A stretch of DNA of 64,000 bases from Stappia indica. GTDB taxonomy: Bacteria > Pseudomonadota > Alphaproteobacteria > Rhizobiales > Stappiaceae. Numbering within the stretch: position 1 is the first letter of the stretch; each line of letters opens with the position of its first letter. Positions 55,546 through 64,000 of this stretch are shown piece by piece. The notes beneath the pieces are model-generated. The model ran no database searches. It was given only the letters and a program-made list of their open reading frames with translations, and was not told the DNA's origin. Location of the stretch: positions 372,001 to 436,000 of the forward strand of contig NZ_JAIVMG010000003.1 in assembly GCF_020177335.1 (NCBI RefSeq), given 5' to 3'. The translations under genes were made by a program, and so were the position numbers.

Positions 55546-56351
55546 TGCGGCGCGTGTGCTCCTTTTTGCGACGTCAAGCCGGCGGAGCGCTGGCCGGCGC
55601 CCTTGCCCTTGCCCTGATCCTCCTCCCGGTTTCCGGCAAGGCGGAGAACCTCGTGGTTGACCTGTCCGATGACACGATCAACATCGAATCCAATTTCACC
55701 GGCGCCAACATTGTCGTCTTTGGCGAGATCGTCCGCGACGCGGCCACCGTCGGCCGGCCCGAGCCCTATGACCTCGCGGTGATCGTCTCCGGACCGCAAA
55801 CCCGGGTGACCACCCGGCGCAAGGGGCGTTTTGCCGGGATCTGGGTCAATCGGGATGCGGAAACCTTTCTGGAGGTGCCCAGTTTTCTCGTCACCCACAC
55901 GTCAAGGAGCGCGAACGAGATCGCCCCCCGTCCGGTGCTGGAGCAGCACCGCATCGGCCTGTTCAATCTCAATCTGCCGATCACCGGGGACTCCGGTGTG
56001 CCGATGAGCGATCGCGACAACTTTCGCCGGGCCTTCCTGCGTCTGCGCGTGGACAGCGGTCTTTATGCGGAGCGGTCCGGGGTGATCGAGTTTCTCAGCG
56101 ATACGCTGTTTCGCACCACCGTGCCGCTGCCGGCCAATGTGCCGGTCGGCAATTATACGGTGACCACCTATCTGCTGCGCGGTGGGGCCTTGCTGGCCTC
56201 CAATGAGCAGTCGCTGGTGGTCGCCAAGACGGGGTTCGAACAGCTCACCTACCGGCTCGCCTACAATTACGCGGCCCTTTATGGCCTCCTGGCCATTGCC
56301 CTTGCGGTGTTCACCGGCTGGCTCGCCGGTGTGATCTTCCGCCGCGATTGA
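55542..56351 (+). CDS. TIGR02186 family transmembrane protein
   Basis: The 269-residue protein has a signal sequence or anchor (ALAGALALALILLPVSGKAE), a periplasmic beta-rich domain of about 210 residues and one C-terminal membrane helix (YGLLAIALAVFTGWLAGVIF). The family is a conserved partner of TauE/SafE permeases in Hyphomicrobiales; its function is unknown. ATG overlaps the permease stop (ATGATG), with GAGGAGGTGG upstream. Confidence 0.85.
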   Translation: MMRRVCSFLRRQAGGALAGALALALILLPVSGKAENLVVDLSDDTINIESNFTGANIVVFGEIVRDAATVGRPEPYDLAVIVSGPQTRVTTRRKGRFAGIWVNRDAETFLEVPSFLVTHTSRSANEIAPRPVLEQHRIGLFNLNLPITGDSGVPMSDRDNFRRAFLRLRVDSGLYAERSGVIEFLSDTLFRTTVPLPANVPVGNYTVTTYLLRGGALLASNEQSLVVAKTGFEQLTYRLAYNYAALYGLLAIALAVFTGWLAGVIFRRD

Positions 56352-56373
56352 GGGGGCTTGCTGAGGGGGGCGC

Positions 56374-57099
56374 TCAGTCCTTCACCAGGCGCGAGGCGGT
56401 GAAAGGGTAGAGCCGCGCCTCGCCCAGCATGAACACGGAAAAGGCCTGGGTCGGGAAAATCTCTGTCCAGGCTTCGTCGAGCACGTTGAGCCCGCCGGTG
56501 AAGACGCCGAAGGCCGGCAGCACCAGCCGGTGGCCGTTGGTGGCGAAGCAGGGGCGGCGCACGGCACGGCCGTAGCGGCGCACCCGCGCCGCCGGGTGCA
56601 GATGGCCGGAAATCTCGCCCGGTTCGGCATCGGCCCGCGGCTCATGGCGGAACACCAGCCCGCCGAGTGCCACCTCTTCGGCCGTCTCGCCGCACAGACC
56701 GATCGGGGCGATCGGATCGTGATTGCCGGTGACCCAGATCCATTCCCGCCCAAGTTGCAGGGTGGTCAGCATGGCGCGGTAGCTGGCGGGCAGCCGGTCG
56801 GAACCATCGGCATCGTGAAAGCTGTCGCCAAGGGCGATCACCCGGCGCGGCTGGAAGGCCTCGATCACCTCGGCAAGCTTTTCCAGCGTCGCGGCGGTGT
56901 CATAGGGAGGCAGCATCACGCCCTTGCGGGCAAAGCTTGAGGCCTTCTCGAAGTGCAGGTCGGTGACGATCAGCGTATCGCCGTCGGGCCACCACAGGGC
57001 ACCGCTGTCATGCAGCCCAACCAGTTCGCCCGCGATTGAAATATCGTGGCAAACAGGCGCGAAACGGCGCGTCTGTAGCTGGGCAGAAAACGACCTCAC
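56374..57099 (-). CDS. pdeM: Ligase-associated DNA damage response endonuclease PdeM
   Basis: The 241-residue metallophosphoesterase has VTDLHFEKASS, LGDSFHDADGS, WVTGNHDP and EISGHLHPAAR, the full set of metal ligands. PdeM is part of the ligase-associated cluster with the Lhr-like helicase, MBL exonuclease and DNA ligase. The GTG at 57099 overlaps the helicase stop codon by four bases (GTGA) and follows GGGAGG. The frame is open for several hundred codons upstream, but that part is antisense to no real start and lies over the helicase gene. Confidence 0.9.
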   Translation of the reverse strand: MRSFSAQLQTRRFAPVCHDISIAGELVGLHDSGALWWPDGDTLIVTDLHFEKASSFARKGVMLPPYDTAATLEKLAEVIEAFQPRRVIALGDSFHDADGSDRLPASYRAMLTTLQLGREWIWVTGNHDPIAPIGLCGETAEEVALGGLVFRHEPRADAEPGEISGHLHPAARVRRYGRAVRRPCFATNGHRLVLPAFGVFTGGLNVLDEAWTEIFPTQAFSVFMLGEARLYPFTASRLVKD

Positions 57100-59615
57100 C
57101 GCATAGCCTCCCTGACAAGATCGTCCGCTGCATCGGCCAGAAGGGCTTCCTGAGCATCCCCGAAAATCGGTTCCTTGCCGATATCCAGCAGCACCGGAAC
57201 CGCCAGGGGAGAGACCCGGGAAAGCGCAGCGTGTGCGATTTGATGACGGATTCGCCGCAAGAGTTGCCCCAGGCGGGAAATGTCCAGCAGCCCCGTCGCC
57301 GCATCCTGCCAAGTGGCCTGAAGCAGGATGTGATTCGGTTCGTGCTGGCGCAGCACATCGTAGATCAAATCTGTCGAAACGGTTACCTGCCGTCCGGATT
57401 TTTCCAGCCCCGGATGGCGTCGTTCGATCAGCCCGGCGATCACCGCGCAGCTTCGGAACGTGCGCTTCATCAGGCTGGAACCGGCCAGCCAGGCATCCAG
57501 GTCGTCGCCCAGCATGTCCTCGTCGAACAGCGCATCGAGCGACAGCCGACCATCGCCGATCATCGCGCCGAGATCGCCGAGCCCCCAGATGCCGAGCGCA
57601 TAGTCGCTGGCGACGAAACCGAGCGGGTGTGCGCCGAGCCGTTCCAGCCGGCGGGTGAGCAGCATGCCGAGGGTCTGATGGGCCAGCCGTCCCTCGAACG
57701 GGTAGCACACCAGATAATGCTTGTTGGCGCGCGGGAAGGTCTCCACCAACAGGCCCTCGCGCAGCGGCAGCCGGGAGTGCTGCCGCTGCAGCTCCAGCCA
57801 GTCGCGCACCTGCTGCGGCAACGCATCCCAGCTCTCCGGATCGGCCAGCATCTCGCGCACGCTGGCGGCCAGATAGGTCGAGAGCGGGAACTTGCCGCCC
57901 TGATAGGAGGGGATCATCGGCGCGTCGGAGCGGGCGCGCGACACATAGGCCTCGTTCTCGCGGATCGTCTCGAAGCGCAGGATCTCGCCGGCGAAGAGGA
58001 AGGTGTCGCCCGGGGCGAGCTGGTCGACGAACCATTCCTCGATCTCGCCCAGCATCCGGCCGCCGCGCCCCACCGGCGTGCGCCGGCCTTCGGCGCGCGA
58101 GCGCACCAGCCGCACCTTCAGCATCGGCGCCTCGACGATGGTGCCCACATTCAGCCGGTATTGCTGGGCAAGGCGCGGATGGGCCAGCCGCAAGCGGCCG
58201 TCCGGCTGTAGTTTCAGCTTGGCATAGCGCTCGTAGGTCCTGAGCGCATAGCCGCCGGTGGCGACGAAGGCGACCACCTGATCGAAGGCCTCGCGCGGCA
58301 GCGTCCGGTAGGGTTCGGCGGAGGTCACTTCCGAAAACAGCTCGTCGGGCAGGAAAGGGGCGGCGCAGGCGCAGCCGAGCACATGCTGGGCCAGCACGTC
58401 GAGCGCGCCGCTGCGCAGCGGCGGGGTGTCCTGTTCGCCCCGGTGCGCCGCGGCCAGCGCCGCCTGGCATTCCAGCACCTCAAAGCGGTTGGCCGGAACC
58501 AGGAGCGCCTTGGAGGGCTCGTCCATGCGGTGGTTGGCCCGGCCGATGCGCTGCGCCAGCCGGCTGGCGCCCTTCGGCGCACCCACATTGATCACAAGGT
58601 CCACATCGCCCCAGTCGATGCCGAGATCGAGCGAGGAGGTGCAGACGATCGCCCGAAGGCTGCCATCGGCCATCGCCGCTTCCACCTTGCGCCGTTGGCC
58701 CACATCCAGCGATCCGTGGTGCAGGGCGATCGGCAGCGTGTCCTCGTTGATCCGCCACAGGTTCTGGAACAGCGCTTCCGCCTGGCTGCGGGTGTTGACG
58801 AAGACCAGGCTGGTGCGATGTGCCTTGATGGTGCGGTAGATGTCATCGAGGGCGTAGCGGGCCGAATGGCCGGACCAGGGCAGGCGTTCGCCGGAGGCGA
58901 GAATGCCGATATCCGGCCGCACCCCGCCGTCCGCCACCACCCAATCGGCGAGGGCCCGGGGCGTGTCCGGCTCTTGGCCCACCAGATAGGCGCGCAGATC
59001 CTCCGGTTCGGCGACGGTGGCCGACAGGCCGATGGTCCGCAAGCCGGGGGAAAGCCTTCGCAGGGCGGCAAGACCGAGGGAAAGCAGATCGCCGCGTTTG
59101 GAGGTGACCAGCGCGTGCAGCTCGTCGAGGATCACCGTGTCCACATCGGCGAGCATCGCCCGGCCTTCGGGATCGGACAGAAGCAGGGCGATCTGTTCCG
59201 GCGTGGTCAGGAGGATGTCGGGCGGCTGCCGCTTCTGCCGCTGACGCTTGTGCGTCGGCGTGTCGCCGGTGCGGGTCTCCACCTTGATATCCAGCCCCAT
59301 GCCGGAAATCGGCGCTTCCAGATTGCGGGCGATGTCGACGGCAAGCGCCTTCAGCGGCGAGATGTAGAGGGTGTGCGTGCCTGTCCGTGACCGGGCCGCG
59401 CCGGCCGTCTTCTTCTTGCGCCGCGACAGGGCAACAAGGCTCGGCAGGAACCCGGCAAGGGTCTTGCCGGCGCCGGTCGGGGCGATCAGGAGAACTGACC
59501 GGCCTTCTGCCGCCTTTTCCAGAAGGGCGAGCTGATGGGCGCGGGGATTCCAGCCACGCCCGGCGAACCAGTCGGAAAAGCGCTTCGGCAGCAAGGGATC
59601 GGCGCGGGCGTCCAT
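57096..59615 (-). CDS. Ligase-associated DNA damage response DEXH-box helicase (Lhr-like)
   Basis: The 839-residue helicase has motif I APTGAGKTLAGF, motif II DELH in VILDELHAL, motif III GLSATV and the C-terminal motif QRIGRANHR. A winged-helix and a long Lhr-like C-terminal region follow. This is the bacterial Lhr-core/LhrC-like helicase found next to ATP-dependent DNA ligase in alpha- and gammaproteobacteria. It should unwind DNA during repair. The ATG at 59615 is the family start; the ribosome binding site is weak. It is divergent from the exonuclease gene. Confidence 0.92.
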   Translation of the reverse strand: MDARADPLLPKRFSDWFAGRGWNPRAHQLALLEKAAEGRSVLLIAPTGAGKTLAGFLPSLVALSRRKKKTAGAARSRTGTHTLYISPLKALAVDIARNLEAPISGMGLDIKVETRTGDTPTHKRQRQKRQPPDILLTTPEQIALLLSDPEGRAMLADVDTVILDELHALVTSKRGDLLSLGLAALRRLSPGLRTIGLSATVAEPEDLRAYLVGQEPDTPRALADWVVADGGVRPDIGILASGERLPWSGHSARYALDDIYRTIKAHRTSLVFVNTRSQAEALFQNLWRINEDTLPIALHHGSLDVGQRRKVEAAMADGSLRAIVCTSSLDLGIDWGDVDLVINVGAPKGASRLAQRIGRANHRMDEPSKALLVPANRFEVLECQAALAAAHRGEQDTPPLRSGALDVLAQHVLGCACAAPFLPDELFSEVTSAEPYRTLPREAFDQVVAFVATGGYALRTYERYAKLKLQPDGRLRLAHPRLAQQYRLNVGTIVEAPMLKVRLVRSRAEGRRTPVGRGGRMLGEIEEWFVDQLAPGDTFLFAGEILRFETIRENEAYVSRARSDAPMIPSYQGGKFPLSTYLAASVREMLADPESWDALPQQVRDWLELQRQHSRLPLREGLLVETFPRANKHYLVCYPFEGRLAHQTLGMLLTRRLERLGAHPLGFVASDYALGIWGLGDLGAMIGDGRLSLDALFDEDMLGDDLDAWLAGSSLMKRTFRSCAVIAGLIERRHPGLEKSGRQVTVSTDLIYDVLRQHEPNHILLQATWQDAATGLLDISRLGQLLRRIRHQIAHAALSRVSPLAVPVLLDIGKEPIFGDAQEALLADAADDLVREAMR

Positions 59616-59737
59616 GCGCCCAGAGATAAGCGTTGGCGGGCGGCGCGTCGAGAGGGTCGCGGCATGGCCACGCATCCGCAAAAGGCAGACCTGCGGAAGG
59701 AGTTGCGCCCGCAGGCCGCTGCCGTAAACTCGCCGCC

Positions 59738-60769
59738 ATGAGCGAGGGCCATCTCCAGCTTGCCAGGGCGGGGCTTTATTGTCCGGCTGGCGGGTTTCAC
59801 ATCGATCCGCTGCGCCCGGTGGAGCGGGCGATCATCACCCATGGCCATGCCGATCACGCCCGCGCCGGTCATGGCGCGGTGCTGGCGAGCGCGGAAACCC
59901 TGGCGATCATGGCCGCGCGCTACGGGCCGGAGTTTGCCGGCCGCACTGAGGCGCTCGTGCCCGGAAAGCGGCTGTCCATCGGCGGTGTCGGCGTTTCGCT
60001 GCATCCGGCCGGCCATGTGCTCGGCTCCATGCAGGTGCGCCTCGACGTTGCCGGAAGGGTGACGGTGGTCTCCGGCGATTACAAGCGTCAGCCCGACCCG
60101 ACCTGCGCGCCGTTCGAACCCGTGCCCTGCGATGTGTTCATCACCGAGGCGACCTTCGGACTGCCGGTGTTCCGCCATCCGCCGGCGCGAGCGGAGATCG
60201 GCCGGCTGCTGGCCTCGCTGGCGCTCTTTTCCGACCGGACGCATCTCGTTGGCGCCTATGCGCTGGGCAAGGCGCAGCGGGTCATCGCAGAATTGCGCGG
60301 TGCCGGATACGACCGGCCGATCTATCTGCATGGGGCGCTGGAGGCGCTTTGCGCCCTCTACGCAGCGCATGGGGTGGCGCTGGGGCCGCTGGAGAGCGTC
60401 GGCGAGCGCGGGCGGGAGCTGGCCGGCGAGATTGTGTTATGTCCGCCCGGGCAACTGGCGGACCGCTGGGCGCGGCGCTTCGGCGACCCGGTGCGCGTGG
60501 CGGCGAGCGGCTGGATGCGGGTGCGGGCATGGGCGCGTCAGCGCGGCGCGGAGCTGCCGTTGGTGATTTCCGATCATGCTGACTGGGACGGCCTGTGCGC
60601 CACCATCACCGAGACCGGGGCGGACACCGTCTGGGTCACCCATGGCGCGGAGGACGCTCTTGTGCATTGGTGCGGGAAACAGGGATTGAATGCCCGGCCG
60701 CTCAACATGATCGGCTATGGTGACGAGGATGGAATCGCGCGGTCGGATACCCTGTCCGGGCCGCGATGA
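59738..60769 (+). CDS. Ligase-associated DNA damage response exonuclease (MBL fold)
   Basis: The 343-residue protein has the metallo-beta-lactamase metal motif ITHGHADHARAGHG, then SGDYKRQPDPT and FITEATFG, followed by a beta-CASP-like region. Members are SNM1/Apollo-like 5'-exonucleases. ATG 59738 is where homology begins; an in-frame start upstream has no support. It is divergent from the helicase gene and upstream of the NTF2-like and ligase genes. Confidence 0.92.
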   Translation: MSEGHLQLARAGLYCPAGGFHIDPLRPVERAIITHGHADHARAGHGAVLASAETLAIMAARYGPEFAGRTEALVPGKRLSIGGVGVSLHPAGHVLGSMQVRLDVAGRVTVVSGDYKRQPDPTCAPFEPVPCDVFITEATFGLPVFRHPPARAEIGRLLASLALFSDRTHLVGAYALGKAQRVIAELRGAGYDRPIYLHGALEALCALYAAHGVALGPLESVGERGRELAGEIVLCPPGQLADRWARRFGDPVRVAASGWMRVRAWARQRGAELPLVISDHADWDGLCATITETGADTVWVTHGAEDALVHWCGKQGLNARPLNMIGYGDEDGIARSDTLSGPR

Positions 60770-60788
60770 AGGAATGAAAGGGCGGGCG

Positions 60789-61208
60789 ATGGCTGAGGAC
60801 ACCGTGCCACGGGATGACAACGAGATCGCCAGTGAGGCGGAGGCGGCGATTGCCGAGCTGTTCGAGGCCTATAGCGCTGGCTTCGACGATTATGACGGCG
60901 AGGCGGTGGCCGACTGTTTTGCCTTTCCCGCTGTCATCTGGCAGTTCGGCAAGGGCAATGTCTTCGTCGATGAGGAGGACCTTCAGGAGAACATCGAAAA
61001 GCTGTTCTCCGCGTTGGAGAAAGAGGGCGTTGTCCGCTCCGAATATTCGGTGCTGTCGGCCCATGTCAGCGGCGAGGTGGCGCTGGTGTCGCTCGCCTGG
61101 GTGCAATCCGATGCCAATGATGAGCCGGTGTTCGAGTTCACCTGCCATTACCAGCTTCTGTTCGACGACGATGAATGGCTCATCGCCATGATCGTCAACG
61201 AGCACTGA
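60789..61208 (+). CDS. NTF2-like (SnoaL-type) protein in the repair cluster
   Basis: The 139-residue protein looks like a cone-shaped NTF2 fold: an acidic helix AIAELFEAYSAGFDDYD, then FAFPAVIWQFGKGNVFVDEEDL and terminal beta strands ending in EWLIAMIVNEH. The strands are rich in acidic residues. NTF2 relatives are enzymes, binding proteins or scaffolds, so the activity is open. It lies 19 bp after the exonuclease and 21 bp before the ligase, in the same direction. AAAGGGCGGG precedes the ATG. Confidence 0.8.
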   Translation: MAEDTVPRDDNEIASEAEAAIAELFEAYSAGFDDYDGEAVADCFAFPAVIWQFGKGNVFVDEEDLQENIEKLFSALEKEGVVRSEYSVLSAHVSGEVALVSLAWVQSDANDEPVFEFTCHYQLLFDDDEWLIAMIVNEH

Positions 61209-61229
61209 TCCCGGCGGGCGGGGCGGGAG

Positions 61230-62879
61230 ATGCTGCGTTTCGCCGCCCTGCTCGACCGCCTGTCCAGCGAGCCGGGGCGAAACGGCAAGCTGGCGCTTCT
61301 GACCGACTATTTCCGCACTGCGCCCGATCCGGCGCGCGGCTATGCGCTGGCCATGCTCACCGGGTCTTTGCGCTTTCGCCATGCCCGCCCGGCGGTGCTG
61401 CGCGCGCTGGTGGCCGGGCGGGTCGATCCGGTGCTGTTCGAGCTCTCCCATGATTTCGTCGGTGATCTCTCCGAGACCGTCGCCCTGATCTGGCCGGCGC
61501 CGGAGGCGGCGGAACGCAATGCCCCGCCGCTGCCGGAGGTGATCCGCCAGCTTGCCGATGCCCCGCGCGGCGCGGCGGTAGCCGAGCTTCTGGCCGGCTG
61601 GCTCGACGGGCTCGACGAGACCGGGCGCTGGGCCTTGCTGAAGCTGGTGACCGGCGGCTTGCGCGTCGGGGTGTCCGCCCGGCTCGCCAAGACGGCGGTG
61701 GCCGGGCTGGGCGAGCTGTCAGCCGATGACATCGACGAGGTCTGGCACGGGCTGTCCCCCCCGTACGAGAGCCTGTTTGCCTGGGCAGAGGGACGTGCCG
61801 GACGGCCCGTCACCGATGATCCTGTGCCGTTTCGCCCGCCGATGCTGGCCCATCCGCTTGGCGAGGCGGATCTGTCCGGGCTCGATCCCGCCGATTTCGC
61901 CGCCGAATGGAAATGGGACGGGATCCGCGTGCAGGCGGCGGCGGCGCCCGCTCCCGGCGGCGGCAGCCGGCAGCGGCTTTACAGCCGCGGCGGCGAGGAT
62001 ATCACCGCCGCCTTTCCCGATCTGGTCGGCAGTTTCGACTTCGAGGCGGTGCTCGATGGCGAGTTGCTGGTGGTGATCGAAGGCGAGGTGTGCAGCTTCT
62101 CCATGTTGCAGCAGCGGCTCAACCGCAAGACGGTTTCGGCCCGGCTCCTGGAAAGCCACCCGGCGGCGATCCGCGCTTATGATCTTCTGTCGCTGGAAGG
62201 GGAGGACCTGCGGCCTCTGCCGTTCGACCGGCGCCGGGCGCTGCTGGAGCGTTTTGTCCATCAGATCGTCCATCCGCGCATCGACCTGTCGCCGCTGGTG
62301 CCGTTTGACGATTTCGCCGCGCTTGAGGCCGCCCGCGGCGATCCTGGCCTGTTGCATGGCGGGCGGGACGCGGCGGCCATCGAAGGGGTGATGTTGAAAC
62401 GCCGCGCCGCGCCCTATCTGCCCGGCCGCCCCAAGGGGGAATGGTACAAGTGGAAGCGCGATCCCTACCGGGTGGACGCGGTGCTGATGTATGCGCAGCG
62501 CGGGCGGGGCCAGTACTCCTCGTTCTACTCCGACTACAGCTTCGGCGTCTGGCGGGAGGGGCCGGAGGGCGCGGAGCTGGTGCCGGTCGGCAAGGCCTGT
62601 TTCGGCTTGACCGATGACGCGCTTGCCGAGATCGACCGGTTCGTGCGGGCGCATACGGTCAATCGCTTTGGCCCGGTGCGCGAGGTGGCGCACGAGGCGG
62701 AGACTGGGCTTGTGCTGGAGGTCGCCTTCGAGGGGTTGAACCGCTCCAGCCGGCACAAATCGGGGATCGCCATGCGTTTTCCGCGCCTTGTCTGCCTGCG
62801 CCGGGACAAGCAGCCCCATGAGGCGGATCGGCTGGAAACCCTGTTGGCGCTGCTGCCGGCCTGCGACCGCAGCGCATGA
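61230..62879 (+). CDS. ATP-dependent DNA ligase (ligase-associated repair cluster)
   Basis: The 549-residue enzyme has an N-terminal DNA-binding domain (about 1-190). The adenylation domain follows with the nucleophile Lys228 in EWKWDGIRVQ, then FEAVLDGELLV, IEGVMLKRRAAPYLPGR and EWYKWKRDP (motif V Lys). The OB-fold domain comes last. It joins nicked DNA using ATP. It is the anchor gene of the cluster with the exonuclease, helicase and PdeM. Confidence 0.94.
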   Translation: MLRFAALLDRLSSEPGRNGKLALLTDYFRTAPDPARGYALAMLTGSLRFRHARPAVLRALVAGRVDPVLFELSHDFVGDLSETVALIWPAPEAAERNAPPLPEVIRQLADAPRGAAVAELLAGWLDGLDETGRWALLKLVTGGLRVGVSARLAKTAVAGLGELSADDIDEVWHGLSPPYESLFAWAEGRAGRPVTDDPVPFRPPMLAHPLGEADLSGLDPADFAAEWKWDGIRVQAAAAPAPGGGSRQRLYSRGGEDITAAFPDLVGSFDFEAVLDGELLVVIEGEVCSFSMLQQRLNRKTVSARLLESHPAAIRAYDLLSLEGEDLRPLPFDRRRALLERFVHQIVHPRIDLSPLVPFDDFAALEAARGDPGLLHGGRDAAAIEGVMLKRRAAPYLPGRPKGEWYKWKRDPYRVDAVLMYAQRGRGQYSSFYSDYSFGVWREGPEGAELVPVGKACFGLTDDALAEIDRFVRAHTVNRFGPVREVAHEAETGLVLEVAFEGLNRSSRHKSGIAMRFPRLVCLRRDKQPHEADRLETLLALLPACDRSA

Positions 62880-62951
62880 CGAGGCTTGATTGCCGCGCCG
62901 CCCCGTCGCAGGGTGGCCGCTGATTTGCCCGCCGACGAAAACGGATCTCTC

Positions 62952-63572
62952 ATGCAACACGTGATCGACTATTTCTACACCCATGCCTCGCCTTGGGCTT
63001 ATCTCGGCCACCAGACCTTTCTGGCGCTCGCCGATGCCCATGACTATGCGGTGCGGTTTCGCCCGGTGTTGCTCGGCCCGGTGTTTTCCGAGACCGGCGG
63101 CCTGCCGCTGGCCAAGCGGCATCCGGTGCGCCAGGCCTATCGCCAGGTGGAGCTGCAGCGCTGGCGCGCCAAGCGCGAGCTGCCGCTGACCCCGCGGCCG
63201 GCCCATTTCCCGACCAACCCGGCTCTGGCCGACCGGATCGCCCTGGGGCTGGCGATGGATGGCGGGCCGACCGGCGCGTTCTCGCAAGCCGTGTTCGAGG
63301 CGCTCTGGGCCGAGGACCGCGACATCGCCCGCGAGGAGGTTCTGCGGGCGATCCTTGAGCGGCTCGGTGTCGATGCCGACAAGGCGATCGATCATGCCAA
63401 TGAAAAGGACTGCGTCGCCAGATACGAGCAGAATCAGGAAGACGCGGTCATGCTTGGCGTGTTCGGCTCGCCGAGCTATGTGCTGCATGGCGAGGTCTTC
63501 TGGGGACAGGACCGGCTGGACCTGCTGGACGATGCCCTGACGAGCGGGCGCGGACCCTATCTGCCGGACTAG
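62952..63572 (+). CDS. DsbA-family / 2-hydroxychromene-2-carboxylate isomerase-like protein
   Basis: The 206-residue protein has the kappa-class GST-like thioredoxin fold: an early DYFYTHASPWAYLG (the Ser-Pro-x-x-Tyr that replaces a CxxC site), then RFRPVLLGPVF, and the cis-Pro segment FGSPSYVLHGEVFWGQDRLDLL near the C-terminus. Members isomerise hydroxychromene carboxylates or act on glutathione conjugates. The ATG at 62952 is the family start; a longer open frame upstream is not supported. Confidence 0.88.
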   Translation: MQHVIDYFYTHASPWAYLGHQTFLALADAHDYAVRFRPVLLGPVFSETGGLPLAKRHPVRQAYRQVELQRWRAKRELPLTPRPAHFPTNPALADRIALGLAMDGGPTGAFSQAVFEALWAEDRDIAREEVLRAILERLGVDADKAIDHANEKDCVARYEQNQEDAVMLGVFGSPSYVLHGEVFWGQDRLDLLDDALTSGRGPYLPD

Positions 63573-63653
63573 CTGTGCCGGACGGTGTTTCACGGTGGAA
63601 TTGCATGGTCGCGCTTTTGCCACGAGATGCTGTCATGCTCTGTCCTCAGATGC

Positions 63654-63677
63654 CCGGCCCGGAAGAGATCGGGCCGG
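63654..63677 (+). other. GC-rich stem-loop upstream of the last gene
   Basis: CCGGCCCG and CGGGCCGG form an 8-bp stem around an eight-base loop, 31 bases before the next start codon. It could terminate the preceding gene or affect the leader. No T tract follows. Confidence 0.45.
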
Positions 63678-63708
63678 CAACTGGCGAACGGAACGAGGAA
63701 CAAGGACG

Positions 63709-64000
63709 ATGCGTACGAAAGCCCTCGGATGGATGACCGTCGCCGTGATCGGCAGCGGGCTGGTCGTCGGACCCGCCATGGCCGACAGCGCGGACCGACC
63801 CTCTGTCGATCCGGATCGCTATGTGCTGAGCCCGGTGGGGGAAGACGGGTTTCTGCGGCTTGACCGGCAAAGCGGCCGGGTCGCCGAATGCCGCAAGGCG
63901 AATGCCCATTGGCGCTGTCTTGCCGTGCCCGACGCGCAACTGGCGATGGAGCTGGAGATCGAGCGGCTGACCCTTCAGGTGGCCGAACTGCGCGAGGAAA
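63709..64000 (+). CDS. Secreted hypothetical protein (3'-truncated by window edge)
   Basis: The first 97 residues are visible. A signal peptide (LGWMTVAVIGSGLVVGPAMA) is followed by DRYVLSPVGEDGFLRLDRQSG and a Cys pair (AECRKANAHWRCLAV). The visible end is a coiled coil (MELEIERLTLQVAELREE). It resembles small Hyphomicrobiales periplasmic proteins that carry a Y-x-L-x-P-x-x-x-G-x-L-R-L-D motif and coiled-coil tails, but I cannot name the family. ATG 63709 follows AAGGA. Confidence 0.7.
   Translation, partial: MRTKALGWMTVAVIGSGLVVGPAMADSADRPSVDPDRYVLSPVGEDGFLRLDRQSGRVAECRKANAHWRCLAVPDAQLAMELEIERLTLQVAELREE

Noticed and set aside
57100-58470. N-terminal extension of pdeM by 457 codons
   Set aside because: The extra part lies on the helicase coding frame of the same strand and lacks any domain; the GTG at 57099 has a good ribosome binding site and matches the family start.
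1-64000. CRISPR arrays, insertion sequences or integrons
   Set aside because: No regularly spaced direct repeats, transposase or integrase motifs were seen on either strand.

Overview
The window is about 64 kb of GC-rich bacterial chromosome with tightly packed genes. The content points to an alphaproteobacterium of the order Hyphomicrobiales, plausibly a marine or Stappia/Labrenzia/Pannonibacter-like lineage (inference from gene content, not from a marker-gene search). The supporting signs are a SAM-II (alphaproteobacterial) riboswitch before metZ, a choXWV-betIBA choline/glycine-betaine locus, a class I lysyl-tRNA synthetase, a PodJ-like polarity protein, a double-length dCTP deaminase, and small order-typical families such as DUF6460 and TIGR02186. 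No prophage, insertion sequence, CRISPR array or plasmid module was seen; this reads as core-type chromosome.

Layout. 0-6.5 kb: the 3' part of an RND efflux pump gene, a TEX30-like hydrolase, a sterol-desaturase-family hydroxylase, a periplasmic family-3 solute-binding protein and a membrane glycosyltransferase. 6.7-13.1 kb: an SbcCD-like nuclease/ATPase pair (YhaO/YhaN type) and a class C beta-lactamase-fold serine hydrolase. 13.2-19.4 kb: tRNA-Gly(CCC), a NaChBac-type voltage-gated sodium channel, a dcd-DUF2161-YigZ operon, a SAM-II riboswitch with alternative hairpins in front of metZ, a CDP-alcohol phosphatidyltransferase and apaG. 19.4-24.5 kb: an AT-rich leader, two tandem paralogous PAS-PAS-GGDEF-EAL cyclic-di-GMP genes, and a TerB-like protein. 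24.7-30.9 kb: lysK, an SGNH hydrolase, an SNase-like protein, an S24-type repressor that lacks its catalytic residues, then the overlapping DUF952-pyrD-arsC operon.

30.9-41.5 kb: betI-betA-betB (choline to glycine betaine) diverges from choXWV (choline uptake), with a palindromic BetI-type operator between them; then a MATE exporter, a histone-deacetylase-like amidohydrolase, a DUF6460 protein and a META/HslJ protein. 41.7-49.6 kb: a four-gene beta-oxidation operon (two acyl-CoA dehydrogenases, thiolase, fused hydratase/dehydrogenase) with a MerR-family regulator upstream; matching operator-like boxes sit in front of both the operon and the regulator gene. 49.7-56.4 kb: a 1452-residue PodJ-like polarity protein, then a TauE/SafE permease and a TIGR02186 protein. 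Between them lies a striking 44-bp inverted repeat with perfect 18-bp arms. 56.4-62.9 kb: the ligase-associated DNA damage response cluster (PdeM phosphoesterase, Lhr-like helicase, MBL-fold exonuclease, ATP-dependent DNA ligase), with an unexpected NTF2-like gene inserted between exonuclease and ligase. The window ends with a DsbA/HCCA-isomerase-like protein and the start of a secreted hypothetical protein.

The most unusual items are the 44-bp perfect inverted repeat, a two-hairpin intergenic repeat present three times, the tandem c-di-GMP genes behind an AT-rich leader, the S24 regulator with both catalytic positions changed, and the NTF2-like gene inside the DNA-repair cluster.
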